This document shows, in pieces, positions 23,091 to 37,480 of a stretch of 64,000 nucleotides of DNA. The notes beneath the pieces were generated by a model that ran no database searches, had not been told where the DNA came from, and saw only the letters and a program-made list of their open reading frames with translations. Location of the stretch: contig NC_134568.1 in the NCBI RefSeq assembly GCF_050947875.1, positions 218,363,673 to 218,427,672 of the forward strand, in the 5' to 3' direction. Position 1 is the stretch's first letter. The number at the start of each line of letters is the position of its first letter. The translations under genes and the position numbers were made by a program. This DNA is from Dermacentor variabilis. Lineage: Eukaryota > Arthropoda > Arachnida > Ixodida > Ixodidae.

Positions 23091-24042
23091 ATGACATACT
23101 TACCTGGTGTCAAACGTGAAACATGGAATTAAACATTTCAAAATTCAAATCAATGCGCATATCTCGCACCTCATTATCATGTTTACACTATCATCTTGCT
23201 AACACATCTCTTGAGTCTGTTCCATCTTACAAATACCTCGGTGTTCATAACTGTAGTAACGTATCATGGAAGCATCATGTAAGGTACATCATCGCCACAG
23301 CTAACCGTTAGAAATACCTATATGGCACCCCCATGACTTAAAAAGCTTTTCTACACCACTTACATCCGTCCGTCACTTGAATACGCATCATCTATCTGGG
23401 GTCCCGGTGGTATTACACTGATAAACGAACTTGAAAGAGTGCAGAATCGTTCCATTCGCTTCATCTTGTCCAATTATGACCGCACAGCCAGTGTTACCCC
23501 GATGAAGTCACTGCTACACCCTCGGAAACTTACCATTCGGCGTAAAATAGCCCGGCTCACTCTTTTTCGTAAAGTTTGCTGTCACAACGATCATCTTCGT
23601 GAACAGTTCATTGAAACCCCTCCTTTCATATCAGCTAGAATTGACCACCTCCAAAAAGTTGATGTTCCTCGTTGCAGAACTGTGACCTATAAATGCATTT
23701 TTACCTCGAACCACCTCCGAATGGAATCAGCTGCTAGAAGCAGCTACTGTTATTACGGATACATCGCGCTTTAAGGGGGTTTTTTTAATAACATGCTTAA
23801 CATTGCCTAATTATTTGTACTCAATTTGTTCTTCTGTTTAGCCTGTTTTTTTTCGATCTTGAAATTACTCTGCTTTTTCTTACTTGCAACTGTACATTTT
23901 TTGTATTAATTTGTCGATTGTTCCTCCTACTTATTCCTATTCTATCAACTGTTTTTTTTTTCAATTTTGTTCGGTAATACGCGCCTCCCCTCTGTCATGT
24001 GCAAGCCCTAAGAGTAAAATAAATAAATAAATAAAAAATAAT
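23091..24042 (+). pseudogene. CR1-like LINE, 3' half, with (AAAT)n tail
   Basis: The plus strand carries MELNISKFKSMRISR (with a stop just before it), VPSYKYLGVH, LEYASSIW, LERVQNRSIRFILSNYDRT and IRRKIARL in successive frames. These are the motif E and thumb region of CR1-type RTs. A 3' UTR of about 230 bp ends in (AAAT)n at 24016-24042. Several stops and frameshifts are present. The copy begins exactly where the antisense RTE fragment ends (23090/23091). Confidence 0.75.
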
Positions 24043-24045
24043 TAA

Positions 24046-24279
24046 ATGCAGCGCTTTGCAAAGGTCTTCTTCGATACAGCCTTCCTTCCCTGCATCGCCA
24101 ATAAACTCCCGAATAAACTGGAAGACCTTGGAAAGATTGTAAGCGGAATCATTGAGGGCACGCCTTTCTCTACCTATAGGACACTTCAACTATCACTACA
24201 AAACAGGAACCACTCACTGCCAATAAAGGAACAAGGCTACGTTGTCAGAGCCCCTGAAAATCCTGTTGCTGCCACACAT
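24046..24279 (+). repeat. repeat B copy 2
   Basis: Matches 17220-18375 on the opposite strand (CCAAGGTCTTC, TTCGGGAG and TATCGAAG blocks). The plus frame 24046-24297 encodes IANKLPNKLEDLGKIVSG and YVVRAPENPVAATH. Function unknown. Confidence 0.45.
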
Positions 24280-24930
24280 ACCGGATATCCCAGTTAACTT
24301 GGACCAAAATTTAAAAAAAAAACCAAGGGCTCTAGAGAAATCATACCGGCTGCATCGTAGCGGTAGTCGTGTGTACTTACACTCAGTATTTTTTTCATCA
24401 CGAAGTATTAATTAAATAATTGATTTTCATTAGTGAACTGTTTAATTATTGCTCGAATCGCAAACATGTCACTTGCAAAGTCGTAGGGCATCTTAAATAA
24501 CCTCTGAATCAAGCATTTATTTCGTGCTGAAGTGTGCCTGGTTGTTGTTTTTTTAAGAAAAAACAAAAGCCCGCGAAATACGCGAAATATGAAATAGATG
24601 CGCGCTCGCGCACCGCTACTCAAGCGCCTCCAAGCAATTTTTGAAAGATATACGGCTGTATTCGCTTATTGCCGCATCGTATAAGGCTTCGTCATGTAGG
24701 ATGGCTCGGGAGATAGTTCAGCACAATGCGTTGGCGGGGTAGTTGGTGCGAATCCAAAATTACTTTGTTTAGCGCAAAACAACGGACACAAGAAAGACGA
24801 CAGGACAAGGCGCCTTGTCCTGTCGTCTTTCTTGTGTACGTTGTATTGCGCTAAACAAAGTAATTATGGATGGCTCGGCAGGTTTCGCGACCTAACTAGT
24901 GTGGTGCGATAAGCGTCAGCATCTGCGGAC
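24280..24930. mobile_element. DNA-transposon-like repeat C, left copy
   Basis: Starts ACCGGATATCCCAGTTAACTT and aligns in inverted orientation with 28665-29156 over some 450 bp. Shared blocks include the CTTCGTGATGAAAAAA string (inverted), GCTCGCGCACCGCTACTC and GATAAGCGT. It is interrupted by hairpin element copy 3. No transposase frame was found in it. It could be an independent MITE-like copy or one arm of a long-inverted-repeat element reaching to 29156. Confidence 0.6.
24699..24878 (+). mobile_element. hairpin-tailed SINE-like element, copy 3 (with TSD)
   Basis: Flanked by GGATGGCTCGG at 24699-24709 and 24868-24878, an exact 11-bp duplication. The element (24710-24867, 158 bp) has a head with GGGGTAGTTGGTGCGAATCC. 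A near-perfect hairpin follows at 24758-24865, with arms containing TTTAGCGCAAAACAACGGAC and GAAAGACGACAGGACAAGG. It sits inside repeat C, left copy. Confidence 0.85.
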
Positions 24931-24936
24931 ACAAGA

Positions 24937-25167
24937 ATGTTGTGCTCGATCGTGGCACTCGGGATAGCTTTACCCTTCGCGCATCATGAAACAATGCCAC
25001 TAAAGAAATGCAACCAATGTTTAAAAAAAGCTGCGCAAAAGAGCACGAAAACAGAAAAAAAACAGCTCTTGGAAGAACAGAAAGGAGCTATTCAGGGGTT
25101 TCTTTCAATAAAACATAAACGAAAAGCACGTAAGGCGTCTCAGCCTCTCACAAAGGAACATTCATAG
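24937..25167 (+). other. short Lys-rich frame, unrecognised
   Basis: A 76-codon frame with a basic stretch (KKAAQKSTKTEKKQLLEEQK). There is no domain and the start context is unremarkable. Listed only because it lies between repeats and has biased composition. Confidence 0.1.
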
Positions 25168-25329
25168 GTGCAACTGATTTAGTCATTTGCCTTTTCTGTC
25201 TCTTGAACTCTATAAAAGCGGCACAATAAAGCACTTTTTTGCCGATTTCTATATTTGTCGCAAGCTTTCTTATGTAACCAGCAGGCACGCTCTCCTAAGT
25301 AACAAAGGACCTAACAAAGAAATGACAAA

Positions 25330-27139
25330 GAATGAAAGTGTCCAACTCATGAGATAAGATAGAATTCGCGGAACTGTCAAAACTGATCAACAAGGCGGAA
25401 ATAAGTGATATTCATAAGTACAACGGGAGAAAGACTGAAGAAGCCGTAGAAAATGGACGCAGCCTGAAATCAGTGAGAAAGAAACTTGGCATAGGACAAA
25501 CCAAAACGTATGCACTAAAAGATAAGCAGGGTAATATCATCAGCAATCTTGAAGATATAGTAAATGCAGCGGAAGAATTCTATACTGACCTGTGAAGTAC
25601 CCAGAGGAGTCAGGATAGCTCAATTAGAAACAGTAATGAACAAGATACAGAAACTCCTTCTATAACTAGCGATGAGGTCAGAAGGGCCCTGCAAGACATG
25701 AAACGAGGAAGCGCGGTAGGAGAAGATGGAATAACAGTCGATTTAATCAAAGATTGAGGAGACATGATGTTTGGAAAACTGGCGGCTCTTCATACGAAGT
25801 GTCTATCGACTGCAAGGGTCCCATAAAACTGGAGGAATGCAAACATTATATTAACCTACAAAAATGGAGGCGTTAAAGAATTAAAAATTATAGGCCCATT
25901 AGCTTTCTCCCAGAATTATATAAAATATTTACCAAAGTAATCTCCATTAGAATAAGGGCAACACTGGACTTTAGTCAACCAAGGGAACAGGCTGGCTTCA
26001 GGAAGGTATATTCTACAATGGATCACATCCATGTCATTAATCAGGCAATCGAGAAATCCGCAAAGTACAATAAGCCTCTCTATATGGCTTTCATAGATTA
26101 CGAAAAGGAATTCGATTCAGTAGAGATACCAGCAGTCATAGACGCATTACATAATCAAGGAGTACAGACCGCTTACGTAAATACCTTGGAAAATATCTAC
26201 AGAGGTTCCACAGCTACCTTAATTCTAGACAAGAGACGCGGGAAGATACCTATCAAGAAAGGGGTCAGACAAGGAGACAGTCTCTCCAATGACATTCACT
26301 GCGTGCTTGGAGGAAGTATTCAAGCTGTTAATCTGGGAAGGCTTAAGAGTGAGGATCGACGCCGAATATCTCAGCAACCTTCGGATTGCAGATGACATTG
26401 TTCTATTCAGCAACACTGGGGACGAGTTACAACAAATGATTGAGCACCTTAACAGAGAGAGTGTAGGAATGGGGTTGAATATGAATATGCAGAAGAGAAA
26501 GATAATGATAAATAATCGGGCAAGGGAACAAGAGTTCAGGATCGTCAGTCAGCCTCTAGCGTCCGTGAAGGAGTACGTTTACCTAGGTCAATTATTCACA
26601 GGGAACCCTGATCACGAGACGGAAAGTCATAGAATAATAAAAATGGGTTGGATCGCATATGGCAGACATTGTTAGCTCCTGACTGGAAGCTTACCATTGT
26701 CATTGAAAAGGAAGGTGTACAATCAGTGCATTATACCGGTGCTGTCATATGGAACAGAGACTTGGAGAGTGACAAAGAAGCTTGGCAACAAGTTAAGGAG
26801 CGCACAACGAGCGATGGAACGAAGATTGCTAGGCATAACGTTAAAAGACAGAAAGAGAGCGGTTTGGATCCGAGAGCAAACGGGTATAGCCGATATTCTA
26901 ATCGACATTAAGAGAAAAAAATGGCGCTGGGCAGGTCATCTAATGCGCAGGTTAGATAACCGTTGGACCATTAGGGTTACAGAATGGGTACCAAGGGAAG
27001 GGAAACTCAATCAAGGACGACAGAAGACCAGGTGGAGCGATGACATTAGGAATTTGCGGGCTCTAGTTGGAATCGGTTGGCGCAGGACAGGGGCGATTGG
27101 AGATCGCAGGGAGAGGCCTTCGTCCTGCAGTGGACATAA
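25330..27139 (+). pseudogene. RTE-clade (BovB-like) LINE, near-complete RT to 3' end, inactivated
   Basis: Plus-strand frames give, in order, SLKSVRKKLGIGQ, the RT entry near 25880 (RPISFLPELYKIFTKVI), GFRKVYSTMDHIHVINQAIE, AFIDYEKEFDSVE and GVRQGD. After a frameshift near 26280 come LRIADDIVLFS (an active-site FADD changed to IADD) and YLGQLF. A second frameshift precedes SLKRKVYNQCIIPVLSYGTE, RAVWIREQTGIADI and WAGHLMRR, the typical RTE C-terminus. At least three in-frame stops and two frameshifts make it inactive. The element ends at GGACATAAAA and passes directly into the microsatellite tail. The endonuclease region is missing (5' truncation). Confidence 0.85.
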
Positions 27140-27228
27140 AAGAAGAAGAAGAAGAAGAAGAAGAAGAAGAAGAAGAAGAAGAAGAAGAAGAAGAAGAAGA
27201 AGAAGAAGAAGAAGAAGAAGAAGAAGAA

Positions 27229-27286
<58 letters not shown>
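27140..27286. repeat. (GAA)n(GAT)n microsatellite forming the RTE 3' tail
   Basis: About 30 GAA units (27140-27230) followed by about 18 GAT units (27231-27286), starting directly after the GGACATAAAA terminus of the RTE. The copy at 48650-49592 ends in the same place with (CTG)n then (ATG)n, so the tail is part of the element's 3' structure and has expanded here. Confidence 0.9.
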
Positions 27287-27499
27287 TGAATGTGGGTTAA
27301 ACAGTCACATTTTACACCAGTTTTGAGCGGTTATTTTCCACTGCCACTTATAACACGTGCTCCAACAAATCACTGTCTTAAGCAACACAGTACTTGCTTC
27401 TTTCCAACACTTCTGCTGTTGCAGGTTTTAATTGGAATCACACGGCAGGCTCTGCTTATTTTTGCCTTTAGGGCGTCTGTTGTGGTAGTTCGTTGATAT

Positions 27500-27990
27500 G
27501 CACGCGATTTTTCTCAACCCTACAAGAAGTCCAGCGGTGTCATGTCCGGCGACCCTGCAGGCCAAGGTACAGGTCCGTGCCTGCCAATCCACTGTCCAGG
27601 AAAAAGCTTGTCGAGCCACGCTCGAGACTGACTACTACTATGCACAGGAGTACCATCATGTTGAAACCAGATGTTCCGAAAGTGCGCAAGTGGAACATTG
27701 CAACAGACATCTTTCACGGAGCATTCGAGGATGTCGTTGGCGTAGCGTTTCGTCGTTAGTGTGTTGCCAAATATGACGGGTCCAATGATGCTGCCATCAA
27801 AAATACCGCACCACACATTAAACGGCCACTGGTATTGGTGTGTTTGTGCCAGCCAGTGGGGATTCCTATCACTTCAGTAGTGTGCGTTGTGAAGATTAAC
27901 TTGTGCGTTTCTGGAGAAATTAGCCTCATCCGTCCAAAACACGCGAATGACATTCAGACATTCACATTTCGTGAAAATCCAATTGGCGAA
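27500..27990 (-). pseudogene. mariner/Tc1-superfamily transposase fragment, broken
   Basis: On the minus strand the pieces are VFWTDEANFSRNAQVN (first catalytic Asp, about 27930), a stop after NAHY, then WPFNVWCGIFDGSIIGPVIF, NIWFQHDGTPVH (second Asp) and WPAGSPDMTPLDFL (third acidic position). This is the DDE catalytic core of an IS630/Tc1/mariner-type transposase. At least one in-frame stop interrupts it. The DNA-binding N-terminus is not evident and terminal inverted repeats were not identified. Within repeat C's bracket, it might be the relic of the enzyme that moved such elements; that is speculation. Confidence 0.7.
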
Positions 27991-27999
27991 GTCTGTTTT

Positions 28000-28664
28000 C
28001 AAAATCTCGGTCTTCAAGTTTTCCAACGAAGCAGTTTATGGCTAGGTGCTGGCGGATCTCGTCTGCATGGGCATAGACCAACAATTTATACTCCTCTCCA
28101 CCGCTAACGCCTCTTTCCCAAGTTCTGTATTCTCCTCGCCACGAGCACCGTCTCTCTCCCGACATTGCGCAATATACCGCGGCGCGCGCTCTTCGGCGGC
28201 CACCTCTGCGGCGCTCTAGAGCGCGCACCGTGATTGGTGCAGCCGCGCTATAATAAAACGTCATTGTTTCTATCTACCAATCGTGTGTGAACGTCTTTGG
28301 TTCGCCGGAGACTTGGCCACGATCGGCGGCGTGCGTGATACGCAACAGCGCGAAGTGGCCGCGGGTGCGTTGCGGCCGTGCATCACCTCTGGAGACTTGG
28401 AGCAAGACTGTGCATGGCAGGTGTCGCGATCGAAACGTTTTTGGTGCATGTCTTTGGGAAGATTAAGCCCGCCGACAATACATCCATCATCATCCTGAAA
28501 GATTTCAATGTCGATGTGAGCAGAAGAAGGTCTCTTGCTAAAGGTAACAAAAGGAGCATACGTTCGGGGCCTGTTATCTACAGAAGGAGATGATTGCGTA
28601 AAATTGCAGTCTCAAGTGCGCCGTCAAGGTTTCCCGGCTTTGAAATCACCTCTCCCCCTCTCCT
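28000..28664. other. unassigned, partly CpG-rich
   Basis: 28130-28260 is GC-rich with a GATTGG (CCAAT-like) and a TATAATAAAA string, which could be an old promoter, but no coding frame is recognised beside it. Confidence 0.3.
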
Positions 28665-29156
28665 CCTTACGGCTCCGCTACGCTTATCAATGGGTCAGCG
28701 GCGTGTTCTCATGATGCCGCGACCGTCACAAAGCGTGAAGCCCTGTATCGATCTGCCGCCGCTAGTAAAGCCGTGTATCCGTGGCAATTCGCCTGGGTGC
28801 GCGTGAGTAGCGGCACGCGAGCGTGCATCTATTTCGTATTTTCGATATTTCGCGCACTTTTGTTCTTTGTTTTCTCGGAAAAACCAACGAGGCAAAGCTG
28901 AGCACGAAACAAATGCTTGATTCGGAGGTTATTTGAGGTGCCCTACAACTTTGTAATTGATGTGTTTGTCATTCAAGCAATAATTAAAACGTTCAGTAAT
29001 TAAAATCAATAAATAATTTATACTTCGTGATGAAAAAATATACTGGCTATAAGTACACACGACTACGGCTACTACACAGTCGGTACGATTTCTATAGAGC
29101 TCTTGGGGTTTTTTTTTTTTTTAATGTTGGTTCAAGTTAACTTGGGCACCCGGTAT
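28665..29156. mobile_element. DNA-transposon-like repeat C, right copy (inverted)
   Basis: Ends with AAGTTAACTTGGGCACCCGG at about 29135-29154, the inverse of the left copy's start at 24280. Corresponding blocks run back to about 28665. The terminus GGGTGCCC resembles those of the MITE at 8424-8642. Confidence 0.6.
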
Positions 29157-31569
29157 ATTTCTGAAATGCGCGACCTGCTGTGGCCTCACTACCAAAGCTC
29201 TCAAGTGCCTTGAATTCCATGATGAAAGTTCTGCATCCCTACGAATGTTCCAGGAACAAGGTTCAAAGAAAAAATCTCAGGGCCAGCAGAGAAAAGTATT
29301 TCACTCTTCAAAATCTATCGCTCTGCTACAAGCAGAGCGATAGATTTCATCTGTAGGCTCCATCTGTATTCATGTGTAGGCTCCATCATCTGTAGGCTCC
29401 ATCAACGGCAGCTGAGCCACAGCACCTCTACCACTGCCACACAGCTGACAGCACGGCGTCTGGCTTTTATATCATGGTTCGTGCAGCGCTCACAAAAGAC
29501 CAGGATAAACAGAAGAAATGCACAAGACATGCGCTGCACGAACCACAAGATGAATACGTGCCATCTAGCTCAGTTTTCAATTCTATTCCAGCTTTTACTT
29601 TCATTTAAAATCACCCAGCGAGCTCCTGGGTTGTCTTTGCGGATTCACGTCCAACCCTGCTGTCCCTGAAGGCCCCACGTGCTAATGACCAGCCGGTAGA
29701 CGACATCAATGGTTTCCATACCGAGGCCAGCGGGACACTGCACGGTGTTGTACTGCAAAGGCTACCCTCTCAATGCGCCACACTGTCTTGCTCGTAACAG
29801 TGCTGGCACAACACGCAGGAACTCTTCAATGCAATTACCGATCGATACTTTTCTCTAGGAGTTACGACTGCAGTAACGAATCAATTATGACATGTAGGAC
29901 TCAGAACGCGTTCTCTGAACCAACTCATACCAACAGTACAGACCTGTCAGTACTTCCGACCCAGCGTGCGAGTCTGCATACCGTGTGTTCTTTCCAAGCG
30001 CGATCACACATGCCTACACGGTATTCGTCTGACTGTTCCCAACAAAAAGGGATTATATCATATTTAGTTGTTCATGGTCACCAGTGTGTCCTACATTCAG
30101 TGTACGGAAAATCACAGCTATCTTGATCTGGTCTTGCCACTGCTTTGCATTCCACAGGAGCTCCCTGATGTCTGTATAATGATATCATAATTCATGCATC
30201 GCTTCCATGAAAACTGCTTCACCCTACCTTGAACCACCTAAACTCTATTGTTCATCTTTGTTACAATTTCCGACGAAATGGTGAATGGCCAAACAGCAAA
30301 GTATTCTCTAAACACGTATGAGTGCGTTATATGGTCATTCCACTTGCAACATTTTGTACTTATCATGAGATCCGTCATTGAGCGCCCGTGTGTGAAGCAC
30401 CGGTTAATTTAGAACATTTAAGATAAATAGGGCTAGCCGCTCCCATGGTTCTTTCTGGAATGATGCAGCCACTATGTAGGGAGGGAGTACTTCCGGCACA
30501 TCTCACATTTGTCTTCACAGTCGATTGTTTCAGCTGCCGCAGTTGATTTCATTATGCAAGCAGGCTAAGCCCGGAGCCCGGCCACCTCTTAGGAGTCGCA
30601 AGCGTACACTTCCGGAAACATTGAGAGTATAAGTGCCCGTGGTGCCAAGAGAAAGATGGGAAAGGGCACTTAGAAAGAGGTTCCAGAGTGCATGCAGGAG
30701 ACAACTTGCTTTGGCTTAACTGCTTCCCCCACCTCGTTTCGAAGCGGGATACGCCACTACTTTGAAGCTATTAATCTTCTTCCCTCCTTTGTGGCCGAGA
30801 CAGCGGTAGCGTGTGAAGGAGGATGCAAATGGCGTCGCACTCCTTTCATGCTGTGCTAATAAGCTCGGATTTCGAGGGGGCAAAGAAAGATGATATTCGT
30901 GTTTACACGTCTTATACTGCGCATAAATGTATGCGAATGTACGACATCTAATTCATGCGAGGTACGTTCCTTAGGTGCTGCAGAATACATGACGTACGAT
31001 AAAAGTGGGTGTAAGAGGGTCTTTCGACGCGAGCCTCCTTAATGATATCTTGTATGCCATGTCGTCCACAACCAGCACTTAGCCTGGGTTTCTTAACGAG
31101 ACTATATGCACAAGAAAAGATTTTGGTTGCGGGTGGCGACCTCACTTAAACAGAGCCGCATGTAATTCATCGTTAACTTTACAATTAGTCAACGTATTCC
31201 TTTGATTATTGATTCCGATTATTAGTTGTCTAAATAATGTGATGCAGTTCTGAAAAACAACGAGCAACAACGACTTGGGGCGTGCGCGACTACTCGGCCA
31301 CTTCCAGAAAATCAAAAAATGTTGTCTGGTCGGGAATTATCATGGCACAATTGTGCAAGAACACAGGCACCGACCAGATGAGAAAAAAAAACACGCTAGA
31401 CGTGTAAAAGAACAAAAGTTATTTCAGCTTCGGCAGGAGAGCCTTGTTCACAATAGCGCAAGTTTACAATGAAGAAGTCTTTAAAAAGTACTGACAGCGC
31501 GCGTAAACAGTCGGTAGGGCGCTATCGTTGCCATTCAGAGTCTCTGCAATTGTAGAATGTGCAATCATT
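29157..31569. other. unassigned, with two small inverted repeats
   Basis: No gene recognised. AATCTATCGCTCTGCT and its inverse form a tight hairpin at 29309-29347. GGTTCGTGCAGCGC and GCGCTGCACGAACC flank 40 bp at 29476-29546. A TGTAGGCTCCATC motif is repeated three times at 29352-29404. The 117-codon frame at 29773-30126 has no recognised domain. Confidence 0.4.
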
Positions 31570-33900
31570 CCAGATTAATCAGTTAGTTGTCTCTTCGGCT
31601 GACAAAGGCAACAATACCCTGCTGCTTGGCCGTAATGACTACATGAGCCAAATGCAGTCCTTGCTTAACGGCACCAACACTTATAACCCTATCTACTAGA
31701 ATTCGACGCCTAAGGCACAGAGGGATTTATAGAAAATACTTGAACTTTTCTGGTACGTCCCTCTTGAGCACAAGTCCCTTCAGTTCTTATTAACATGTCT
31801 TACGCGCCGTGGTTGCTTAGCGGCTGTGGTGTTGCGCTGCTAAGCACGAGGTCGGAGGATCAAATCCCGGCCACGGCGGCCGCATTTCGATGAGATGAAA
31901 TTCAAAAACACCCGTGTACCTAGGTTTAGGCGCACGTTAAAGAACCCCAGGTGGTCAAAATTAATCTGGAGTCCCGCACTATACGGCGTGCCTCATAATT
32001 ATATCGTGGTTTTGTCACGTAAAGCCCCATAATTTAATATAACTTTTATATCTTCATGGATCGGCCCCGGCACTTTGTGGACTCCCGAAGATACGTGAGT
32101 GACGTCCCTATATGGGCCCCTATTGCTGATGATAGGGACATAGTTTCGGTTTCTGCGGGAACTTAACACACGCTCCGCCATCAGTGAAGTTATTGCCTTA
32201 TATAGCTTACACGTGTCCGCCGTAAGTTCAAACATGTCTGCTCTTTGTGGGATCCTCATCAGCATAACCTAATGCACTTGAATCAGTTCCGAATTGTGCA
32301 GCCCGGTTTATTTATTTTGTATATTATTATCATGCCAGCGTTTCCGAACTTAAAACCCGTGCAAGACTTTCTAATCTGGAATCACTACGTCGTATCTCTA
32401 GACTATTCCTTCTTCACAAATTTTTATCCCGCGCCAATTCACCTACCAATTCATCATGCCAATTCACCAGCTCATCGCCCAGTTCAGTCCCATAAACCAT
32501 AGTAAAGCCGTATATTCTCCCCTGCGCAGACAAATACAGCCTATCTACGCTCATTTTTTATGACAACAGCAAGGGACTCGAACGGTCTGCTAGCGACCGC
32601 CATGCATCACTCCGGCCTACATCATTTAAAGATTGTTCCCGAGTCACTGTTTCACTAAACTCCCTCCATTCCTCATCTAATACGCCATCTCTGGGGCCTT
32701 TGGCGACAGGAAATGAAATGAATATAGAATGATACGCGTTATGATCTGCTGAAGCTCTCCAGCTAAGCCCACCATACGATGGCCTCTTTATTAGGACGCT
32801 CGTCGTCGCATGTAAGCAACTTGTGCGATTTTATAGAAAAAGGGCGCCACATTTCACTTGATGACGACGTCATCGTCATGTCATCTGATGTGAAATCACT
32901 TTTCACCAGTGTCCGGAATTACTTGGGCGTGCAAATGTCTTCAGATGTTTTTATTGGACCTGACGTTTAACTGCCGCAGGGAACTCCCATTAAAGCAGAA
33001 GACCTTCGCAAGTTCTCACCACAGTCCTTCCGTTTACAGTTCTTACTCGAGAACACCTACTTCGTTTTTCACGGCGCAACTCCAGCGAACCGCAATTTTC
33101 TCTCTTGGTGTCCTCTACTTCGACTGACGTAATCATGGAGCACATAGAGCGGCGTGCACTTGCTAAGTTCTCTCCAAGGCTGAAAGATTTTCCTCGGTAT
33201 ATAGATGACTGCTTTTGCGTAATCCGAAAGGGCGCCCTGACATCGTTTTTGTCGCATCTAAATTCCATGAAGGAAGCCATCAGTTTCATTACTGACGAAG
33301 AGGAATACGGCCATTTGCCTTTTCTCGAAGTCTTAACAAAGTGCAAGGGAGCTAAGTTGTCTTTAAGTGTCTATTCGAAACCAAGAAACATAGGCCGCTA
33401 GCTAAACTGCAGGTCTGTCTACCTTGGTCTGACAAGCAAAGCTTTAGTCTTTCTGAAAGCTTTCTACAAGCGTTCTAAAGGACTTCTAAAAGCTTTTTAG
33501 GAGCTTCAGTCTTCTGTTGCTACTAATTCGGCGAGTGCAATGTACTTGCACGTAGTCAAGCGACCTTGCAGCCGATATAAGGTGCGTGCAGGGTAACCTA
33601 AGCCCCAATGGGTGTTGGTTTCTTTCGTGGCATCTGTACAGCACTAACTTACTCGCGCTTCCCATGCTTGTGCAATGCACCATCGACAACCCCCCAAACA
33701 ATCAGTCTTACTATGTGCGATCCAGGAATCAGTGAGTCGCTGGCCCGTCTGTTACGCACGTACAACGTGCACGTGGGACAAGTGCTAGCGAAGAAACTTA
33801 GACACAGCCTGGCGTATGTGTGTCAGTTCAGAATCAGTTCAGAAAAACAGGCTCAGACATCTGCAGCTTCTCTTCATGTCCCGCTTATATCGCGCTTGTA
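31570..33900 (+). pseudogene. Penelope-like element reverse transcriptase, decayed and SINE-interrupted
   Basis: Plus-strand segments follow the order of Penelope-like RTs. They are SSADKGNNTLLLGRNDY (31590-31640), ALCGLPKIRE (about 32070), SHVSNLCDFIEKGRHISLDD and SSDVKSLFTSV (32800-32910), then LENTYFVFHGATP (about 33045). MEHIERRALAKFSPRLKD follows, leading to the YIDD active site (about 33198-33209), then GHLPFLEVL. After a gap comes ISESLARLLRTYNVHV with KKLRHSL (33725-33800), the region preceding the GIY-YIG endonuclease. I see no GIY-YIG domain. Multiple frameshifts and stops are present, and a SINE sits at 31804-32040. Inactive. Confidence 0.75.
31804..32040 (+). mobile_element. tRNA-derived SINE (Ruka-like), copy 1
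   Basis: tRNA-like head GCCGTGGTTGCTTAGCGGCT (box A) and a degenerate box B (GGATCAAATCC), followed by the body CGTTAAAGAACCCCAGGTGG and CGGCGTGCCTCATAAT and an AT-rich end. It matches the copies at 37228, 43461 and 38175. It interrupts the Penelope-like element. No clear target duplication. Confidence 0.85.
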
Positions 33901-37213
<3,313 letters not shown>

Positions 37214-37480
37214 AAAATTATGTGACCCGCCGTGGTTGCCTAGTGGCTATGGTGTTGGGCTGCTAAGTACGAGGTCGCGGGATCGAATCCCGGCCACGGC
37301 GGTCGCATTTCGATGGGGGCGAAATGCGAAAACACCCGTGTACTTAGATTTAGGTGCACGTTAAAGAACCCCAGGTGGTCGAAATTTCCGGAGTCCCCCA
37401 TTACGGCGTGCCTCATAATCAGAAAATGGTTTTGGCACGTAAAACCCCATAATTAAAAAAATTATTAAAATTATGTGACC
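37214..37480 (+). mobile_element. tRNA-derived SINE (Ruka-like), copy 2, with 14-bp TSD
   Basis: The best-preserved copy. AAAATTATGTGACC occurs exactly at 37214-37227 and 37467-37480, so the inserted SINE is 37228-37466 (239 bp). It has a box A region (GGTTGCCTAGTGGCT), a box B (GGATCGAATCC near 37279), the shared body with CGTTAAAGAACCCCAGGTGG and an A/T-rich tail. It would have been transcribed by RNA polymerase III and mobilised in trans by a LINE. Confidence 0.9.

Noticed and set aside
26697..27300. Poly-Arg and poly-Glu/poly-Asp C-termini
   Set aside because: RTE C-terminus running into the (GAA)n(GAT)n tail; not protein domains.
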